In this document: positions 44,801-53,800 of the stretch, piece by piece | How positions within the stretch are numbered: the first letter of the stretch is position 1 | Layout of the letters: each line of letters starts with the position of its first letter | DNA from: Zygnema cylindricum | Taxonomy: Eukaryota > Streptophyta > Zygnematophyceae > Zygnematales > Zygnemataceae | Direction of reading: 5' to 3' | Assembly (NCBI GenBank): GCA_037447655.1 | Contig: JBBHKE010002970.1 | Span: 1 to 64,000 of the forward strand | DNA: 64,000 bases | Program-made: the position numbers and the translations under genes | The notes under the pieces: generated by a model | Databases searched by the model: none | Seen by the model: the letters and a program-made list of their open reading frames with translations, nothing else | Told to the model about the DNA's origin: nothing

Positions 44801-47800
44801 TTAGGAGAAATAATGCTAACCTAGAGCAAATCTTGCTCCGATGCTAAATGGAACGGATTGTACCTAAAAAATGCACACAAAAAGCATTCACAAAATCACA
44901 AAAGACAATCACTCCGCTATCACCACAAAACTCGTCTTCGCTCAGTAGAAATGTATTATGCCAAAGTTTTCTCTCACTCACTCTCATGAATACGAAAACT
45001 AGGCGCTAACACTAACTTTGTTTACAAAAGAACACGACATGGGAAACGTGCTCCACTTACACTAAACAACCGAAGCAAACCAAACCAACAAAAACAGTAC
45101 AAATACATGAGGACCCAACCTCAAAAACACATATATATACATTAGAACACCACCGAACCAAAGTAGTGCTCTAGATCGAAAGCACTGTACCACATAATAC
45201 AATCAAAACAATAACAAACGAACAAGAGTGAGTCAAATACCTAAGACATTTTATAGAATAGCACAATGTACTCCAACAATACACTACACCAACATTAGAT
45301 ACTTATTTCAAACATTTATCATTACTTCATATGAAACGATTGTTTTGTTCATACTAAGAAGAGAAAATTGTCTATTGAAGTCACTAGCACAAACGTAAAA
45401 AAAAACTGAGAGCATCATCAATAACTCAATTGTACAAATCAAAAAGTAGCGCACCTGCTTTGAAGACCAACTCTACGAGTGAGAGTTGAATCTCTTGATA
45501 AAGTAAGGTCTGCTTCAAGATCTTTTGATAAGTTATAGGTTGTGAGAACAAAGGGAACTTCGAGGTCAACACCAATGGCTCCCCCCAAACAGCAAGCTGC
45601 AGTTTCAAAAAGAGGAAACGGTAGGTAAAGTTCAAGATTAAAAATAAAACTAGACATGATTAGGGAAAAAGCATCAAAGGCAAGTATATGAACTTATGTC
45701 GTACACGCGAATCCTCCTCAACAAACAATTACACCAATTGAATTAACTTCTCCGTTGACATTATGACATACGACTTTGTAGCAGACATGCTTTTCATTTC
45801 AAAGGAGAAACGCCCTAAGTTAACTATTCACGACAAAGGCGGCGACCAAAGTAGGGTGACAAGAGGATTTTGATGCTATGACTGCATAACAAAAATTTAG
45901 AGTTAACCCTTACTTGACCGACGATGAGAGTTAAATAAAATTAGGGTGGCGTCGGGTAGGGCGAGGTGTACATTGGGTACTGGCTCAATGTATGTAAGAT
46001 CTTACATATTGGTACGATCAGCCATAGGATTCATACTGTTGGGCAGAGGTCGCAAAAGTAAAATAATTTCATACCCGAAACCGACCGTTTTTTTTTTTTC
46101 AAAATCTGAGTAATCGACGCCCCACCGAGTTGTGTCACGATCTAAAATTGTTAACCGTTAACCGACCGTCGTTTACGAAAAAAAAAATTAACCGAATCTT
46201 GATTTTTCGCGACTAACCGTGCCCGCCTGTAACCGAAAAAGTACAAAATTAATCAATGTACGACGGAATAAGCCAATAATTACGATTTGTCGCGTTCCCT
46301 AAGATTTGCGAAATGAATAATGTTACTACCGTGTCAGATTTGCGGCGCTTTGTCGCGTTCCCTAAGATTTGCGAAATGAATAGTTTACTACTGTGTCAGA
46401 TTTGCGACGCTTTGTCGCGTTCCCTAAGATTTTCGAAATGAATAGTGTACTACTGTGTCAGATTTGCGACGCTTTGTTGCGTTCCCTTTGATTTGCGAAA
46501 TAAATAGCTTGCTACAGTACCGTGTCAGATTCGCGACGCTAATCATGATGTCACGTACTTCCACGATGCCAAAGAGTACAAAGTACAAGAATGTTGGATT
46601 ATAGGGACAGTACAAAATTTTCATTTTTTTTGGTTTTTTGGTTTACCGACCGTAACTGACCGTTTGTTTTTTCTTGGTGAATCAACCGACCGTAACCGCC
46701 CGACCCCCAAAATTTGGCAACCGAATCCGTTCCGGATTTGGCGCGGGCGGTCGGTTAACGGTCGGTCACGGTTTCGGTTGACCGTTTGCGACCTCTGCTG
46801 TTGGGATATCGTTGAATCGCCAATTTAACGCGAAGTGACGTTTGAATAAAACTTAAAGTGCTACGTCATCGCACGAAATGTGCGATGTCGTTTCGCGACA
46901 CTATTTGCGGCGTCCGCGAACAAGTCAAACTATTTCGTTTCGCGTGACTTTTACTTTTGGACAGGTGTTCACGTTTTGTGTACCATGTACTTTATTTTGT
47001 GCGCAGGTGTTTGATTTTGCGTACGGTTGTTTTCGTGAGGCGACACGTGTTTTTTTACTTTTGGAGTTTTTCATTTCGAAGGAAGAAAGCGTGTGCGCCT
47101 TCCCTCGTGGAAATTTCACTACAGTGTGCGACAGTTAGGTAGGGACAGAGTTTGTCGCTATGCTAAGTCTTGCTTATCTTACATTGTTGTCTGTTAGTGA
47201 AGAGTAGCGAGTATATATGTTAATGCAGAGTAGCGAGTATATAGGCAGCAGTGTACAGATGCAGAGTATCTATCTTACAAGATTAATCTTGGAGAAGAGA
47301 TTATTTAAAGAAGAGAGAGAAGAGAGATGATGTAAAGAGGCTTTGGCCAAGAACACTTATAAATCTTTTTGGCTGAATATTCCTCTTATATTTTATGAGC
47401 TTCCGCTGTGATTATTTTTTGCATTCTGTGAATGGAATTTAGAGAGCACTATTTTTAGATCCTACACATACTACATGCACAATCCTACCTATGATTGACC
47501 ATATAATTAAGTAAAACATCGAAGGATTGCTTATCTTTTTATATATCGACCTTATCAATAAGTGTTGATTACTTGATTGACCTTGACAATCTATATCATC
47601 GTCGTTGCTGGATATGCGCGGTGTAATAGATATGCACATATTAAAATCTAGAAAAAACTTAAAAAATTTCGTTGTGGACACTTTTTGAAAAGAACCATAC
47701 GAATTTGAACTCTTTCAAGACACCCATTGCGTCCCGACGGGTGTTCACCCAACCTCGTCAATTATTGTTCCCCTAGTGACGACCTCTAGCACCCTCTCCA

Positions 47801-50800
47801 AAAAGTGACCTTACCCGTGGAGACAATGTCAACGGGTGAGAAGCATGGATAGATTTGACAAGGCTAGCCACTTGGCATTACATTGGTTGTCTATTTTTAT
47901 TAACAGAGATGGTTATTTATAGGCTAACCAAACTGCATTTGTAAGGCGTACTTTTGCTGTGTGAGAAAAACATTTTTTCAACTGCTAACACTTAACCAAC
48001 AGTCACAACTGACAACTGGCAAAAAATTGTAAAAACCACTGTATGAAATGTACATACTAAAAAACGAAGTTTTGCCTCATTCAAATTTTAAATAATCTAT
48101 GTTGGTGGGATGCCACGTTGGTCCTTTGTTTACGTAGTTCTCACTTATTGGTGGCCTCTTCATGAGTGTTTTTGAATGGTAAATTACCGACAATTGGTAT
48201 GTAGACAACTTTTGATTAAGGCTGGGAGGACACCCATCAAGACCCATTGGATGCTCTAAAAGTGTTCAATTTAGAACATTTTTTTTTTAGATTTGTCCAA
48301 CTCTACATATTAGTTTAAGAAAGTTATCCCTTAAACCACATAAAGGTCAACGTCTTTGTAATAATTTAACAGAAAGAAAAAAAACGTAGATTGGTCTCTA
48401 TTGTGATGGGATGACTACAAAATCAAAGGCATAAACTAAATCACCAGAGGAAGCTTAAAAAAACCATTGTAGTCACAAAACACACATTAAAACGTAAATT
48501 TTGGCAATTATCAACATATTGAGTAAATTCTTTTCTTTCAAAGCCAACTAACTTCTCATCCACTTAGACTTCTTATTAAGGTAAGCTTTAGTCTCCTCGT
48601 AACCAACTCCCTCCTTGACTCTTTGGGTGGCTCCTCTTTATTGGAGGTCCATTCGTCAAATGTGGTTAAATGCCCCCTCTCATTCTTTCGTGCTCATTGC
48701 TTACGTGGTCTTCTCTCTCACCGAATTTGACATTCTTCATGATCATGGCGAGCCTGGTCTCTTGTGTTGCTTTTTTTTCTTCTATTGTTGTGGTCGTATA
48801 AATATGCTTTGCTTCTGAATACTTAAATGTGGGATTTGTCAGGTATATTTTATGCCATTTCTCAGAAGGGTGTAGTGTTATGTAACGCTCGGGTGGGGCA
48901 TCTTTCGCAGATAAATACTTGTGTTAATGACCTCTCCCTTGATATCGAGGTTTGTTCTGTGGACCACCATCTTTTGACGTCACCCTGCGTCATCTTGACG
49001 AAAGTGTGACTCATCCTCTTGGCCACACTGTTCTGCTGAGTGTGTATGGTGCGGATAGCTGGTGCTAATCCCTTTGGTTGTAAGGTAACTCTTAAGTTTG
49101 GAAATTTAGTATTTTTTCAATGTCACTTTTGAGGCAGGTAATTGAAACCCCTTGCTTATTTTCTTTTGCTAATTTGAATGTCTCGAATCTTAAACGCTTT
49201 GAGTTTATAGAAACCTTGATATTTTGGAAGACTCCGCTTTTCAAACGTAGAAGGAAAGTCTGAGTCACCCTTGTGTAATCGTCGATAAATGTGAAAATGT
49301 ATCTCTTGTTGTTGCACAAGGTGATCCTCATTGGTCCCCACACGTGCGAACGCATCAATTCAAATGTACAGCTTGCCCTTTTCCCTCTCATTTGGTGAAA
49401 TGAGAGAGTGCGATTTTCCCATGTCACATCCATGACATATTCCTAGTGAGTCTTTCACCTGTGTGAGTCCTATTTCATGCATCATTTTATGCACCAGATT
49501 TCCTTTGATGATCCTTCGAGTTCCATCATTGTGTTAGTGTTCAAGTTTTTGGTGCCACAAAAATTTGAATGTTTGTTGGCTAGTGTGCTTCATCCTCGAT
49601 GATTTTGAGTTATTTGGTTGCAGTTGAAGATGGCCCATTTCCGACTTGTTTTGTGTGTTTACGTAGGGAAGGCTCTCTTCCTTTCGATTTTAGATACTTG
49701 CGTTTGCTGACAATGCCAAAGACCTAGGCTTAGGCTTTCGGCTGCATTTCAATCGAGGTGCGTTCCGCGATCCTTTTGCTATTTGCAACAGTGAGTCCTT
49801 CCCTCATGAGTTTTACCATTCCATCTTGTTGCTACATAAGTATTAAACAGTTGTTCTCTTCTTGAGGGACAGACTAGAGTTTTGTTTTAAAATTTGGGAC
49901 ATAGAGAACTTTCTTGATCATTCGTGATGCGAGTTTCCCTTCATCGTTTACGTTAGTCTCTATGTCTTTGGTTTTCTTGGTGGTTGAGGAATCACTGTCA
50001 CCCATATGAATTCAAAATTGAATACTTTCTATGAAATTCGTGAACTGCTCACGTTTAACACACGTGTTCAAACACCCAAGTTTCTAGTATCTAGTTGTTA
50101 GAGCTGACCTCGAGAGAGGACGCCATCATTGTTTGTGAATTCACAATTTCCTTCTTTGTCCCTTTTTCTTTCTAGACCTTCGTTTCGTCTACCTTCCCAT
50201 GCTCTTGTCATAGGAGGATTTGTATTTGATTGTGAGTTTGTAATGACTTGGTCCGCGTGCTTCCATTGCAACGACTCCCAATCCCCTTTTAAAAAAGAAA
50301 CCCCCCCCCTTTTTTTTTCCACCTTTAGAAATCTTTAGCATCGAGCCTTGGTCTCACGAGCACCACTCGCTCCCCCCCTTAGGTGGCAAAACTGATAACT
50401 TAGGATGAGGAACTCACACTTTAAAAAAAAATCACACTAGCAACCCACAAAATTCTTGAACGGAGAAGTTGAGGTAAACGACAAACATTTGTAAAATGAA
50501 CCATACATAAACAGAAACCCGGAACGTTTTTTCTGGTTTGGCGTCATTTAAATGAGTGTCATGCCTTCATAGAAATATCAAAATTGGAAATTTCTGATTG
50601 CTTTAGATGTCTAATCTCAAGAGTGCCCGTGGAATACAAAAACGACCAAATCGAAGCATAATTGACTAGTCTAGGTCTAAAACTTTGGAGCGCATAACTT
50701 TGGATCCAAAAATTAAAAAATATAATCTTTTGACGTTTTACGAGATGATGCCACTTCCTTAGAGAAAATCGGATGGATAATGGATATGATTTTTTTTTCC

Positions 50801-53800
50801 CGTTTAGATCTGGCTCTTAAGTACATGTGGACGTAAAGAAAATATTTTTACGCTTTTTGTATGGACTAACAGAGATCTTCAAGTAAACGCTCCAAAATTT
50901 TGGTCCATATCGAATATCAGGAGAGATACAGGTCTAGTGTTAAAAAATGGTGCGAGCAGGGTCCCCAATGGGTGAAATACCGGAGCTCTCAAATTTTAAT
51001 AAATATTATCGTTGTGCCAAGATTTTGACTTAAATAGACCTAAAACTTGTTTCCTACTTATTTACATAATTTCGCGGTCGAAGAGAGGCTTGGCCTCCTT
51101 CAATATGCTTATTTAGAATTTAATAGTAAAAGCAACCTTTCAAATGTGGTCGGCGATTATAGGTTGAAAGGTGTCCCTTATTACGACAAACAATTTTTCT
51201 TTTACTATTTTTCCATTGAACATAACTTATCTGCATGAATTCGACAACCTCATAATGTAGATGATAATAAACGCTGACAAAACTCACCCATGACTTGTCC
51301 TCCACTCACCTCCATCATTCCCATGTGTTTGATTGGTTGGGCATGGACATGAAGAGATTCCGCTTTCATCAAAGGGGCATCCACAGTCTCCTCCGTCGGA
51401 AGAACACTTGTTATTGTTACACTCCTCATCGCACCTCCCATTGCTCAACATTCTAAGCGTACAATCATCGGAGCAGGTGTAATCAAGAAACTCGTCAAGC
51501 GGCGATGTCTCTGCATAGAAACAGTCTCATCACACATTTTTTATGCCATCAATTTGGCAGTTTCATCACGCACATGTATGTCATCAATTTTGTCTCTTTC
51601 TCTCTCTCTCCCTCTCAAGCATGCTTGCGGAATGAAGGTAAACTGAACGATATGAAACACGTGTTTTTTCAGAGGTATTACAATTATCCAGTAACATTCA
51701 ACCAACAACAAGGAGTCCATCAGGTATAATAGCAAGAGCAGGTTTGGTGGTCACTGATTTCACCGCTGTTGGGAAGAAAATTGATGTAACCCTTGTTTGT
51801 GTCTCCGCTTCCCAAAGATGTATACTCAAAAGTTTCATTCTCATAATAGCTTATCGCTTCTTCATTAAACCAGAAGCTGAATGAAAATGTTCCTGCGGGC
51901 GATGAAGGATACTCTGCAAGACGAATGCAAATTTTTGGGGCTATGTCGCATCAGGTGGAAATTGAGTTGTTGACATGATGGACCTATATTCTACTTAAGA
52001 AAAAAGCAGATTGGTCAGATAGACCAAAAGTTAATAAATTTGACTACGCAACTGTTGAATGTATTGCCAGGACTGCAGACAGCTTACCAAGTGCACATGC
52101 TGGTGTCATTAAATTTACTGGAGTACATGTTGTTGTGCGGGAAAGAACATTCCGTTCACCACCCATTGAGTCATACCAATAGGATGCAGTGTTACCAAAT
52201 TTCGGATTTGTCGAGCTACCACTCCTTTCTGCATAGAATGTTAGAACATGAACTATGTTAATGGTTTGACATATCCCAAAAACAAACACGACCATTTAGT
52301 TAGTTTTACGAGCAGTTTGTTGTGCATGCGAATGATCTATGGGACATGGGAACTTCAAACTATTTTATAAGTCCATCAATGAACCAAACAAGAAAACTGG
52401 CCATGTCCCATACGCAGATATAACCATTTACTTGTTCTTCATAGATTTAGGAGTAGTTTGTCAGGGTTCCTTGACATGCGCACATGAGTGAAATATGCTG
52501 CAAGTACTTCAAAACATTAAATCTTGTAACTAACCAAAGAAGAAAACAGGCTGTCTAGAATATGGAAGAAATCAGCAATATTGTAACTCTAGAGACTTCT
52601 CATTTATCCTTGAAAGCCAAGTACAACAGGAAATCAAGATCTTGGTCGTACGGCATTTATTCGTAGAGCCATTTGTTATGCACTGTTAAACAATCTATGC
52701 TTGAAATGGGTTTCTAAATGATTGGTATGCTACATCTTGCAAGACAATTTAATTTTTAGTTACATGGTACAAAAGGGAACAAAGATGTAACCACTTATAC
52801 AGGTTTTCAATCGGACAGTTTTGCACAGGTGGAATACCACAAAGTTAAGCATATCCTGTCAGGTACTCTAGCCTTAATACTGATGTAAATGGAGTTGAGC
52901 TTTAACCTGATAGCGAGTGAGGGTTATCGTCTGTCCAAACCCATGTGACAACATCGTTCACTGTTACATTTGTATTGAGCTGGGTCCCAGTTGCCCAAGG
53001 AAGGATACTTGCAGCTGGACAAAAAAACAGTAAAGATAAATGGATATCACAATTCGGGCCAGTACTAATCACAAGTTGGGTGTAAGATTTAGCTAAATGC
53101 CACTGTTCATATATGGTTGTCCTGAGCAGATATATCACCTATATTCCTAGACAGTTTTTATGTTTGTTTGACGTTTCACTAGTTCACATGCTTCAAAAAT
53201 ATGACATATTGTTTTGTGTTTAAGTTTGACACTTCAGACAAAGTTTTTTCAAGAGAAACAACTGCGCTTGAAATTTTTTTCCAACAGCCCTGTTTGGACA
53301 CGGTTTATTTAAACCGGACGTTTATTTTAGTGGGTTACATGGACTGCTATGTTCCTTTGAGATCCCGAAGTTCCCAAGCTCACCAGTTTTACAACTTCGG
53401 TAATATGGATTTGTGTTGAGGACGCCTGGAGCATTTAACTTATGAAAATGGGTGTAGAGATCCTCTTTCAAGGTAGATGAAAACCCAACGACAGAGCCTA
53501 TGGCTGAGACTAGAATATCAAATAATCGATCTGTTGCATCTTGGCCCACAGTTATACTGTAAAAAGACAAACGATTACGCCATCACGCAAGGATTTAATG
53601 CCAACATTAGCGGTTTGTTGTACTTTTTCACACAACCTCATATGGAATAGATGCATAGCAAGGCAGACCGAGAGCTACACAAAGATTAAAGAAATTGAAA
53701 GTGGCCACCGGCTTGTTTTTCTGGATACACATAAGGTTGCCACATGTTACAAGGAGGAGTGCGAGGAAGTTCAAGCAACAGTCGTTAGGCATGCATTGTT

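Larger units (their letters stand above)
32822..45454 (-). other. Polycystin intron 8 (12.6 kb), filled by retrotransposons
   Basis: The donor of exon 8 is AGCAG|GTGCGC; the acceptor is before exon 9. The intron contains two copia pol fragments on the opposite strand, a TRIM, a 331-bp repeat twice, an LTR and unknown sequence, listed separately. 32980-33140 is AT-rich with TATA/ATAC words; 33645-34791 has no supported gene. Confidence 0.7.
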
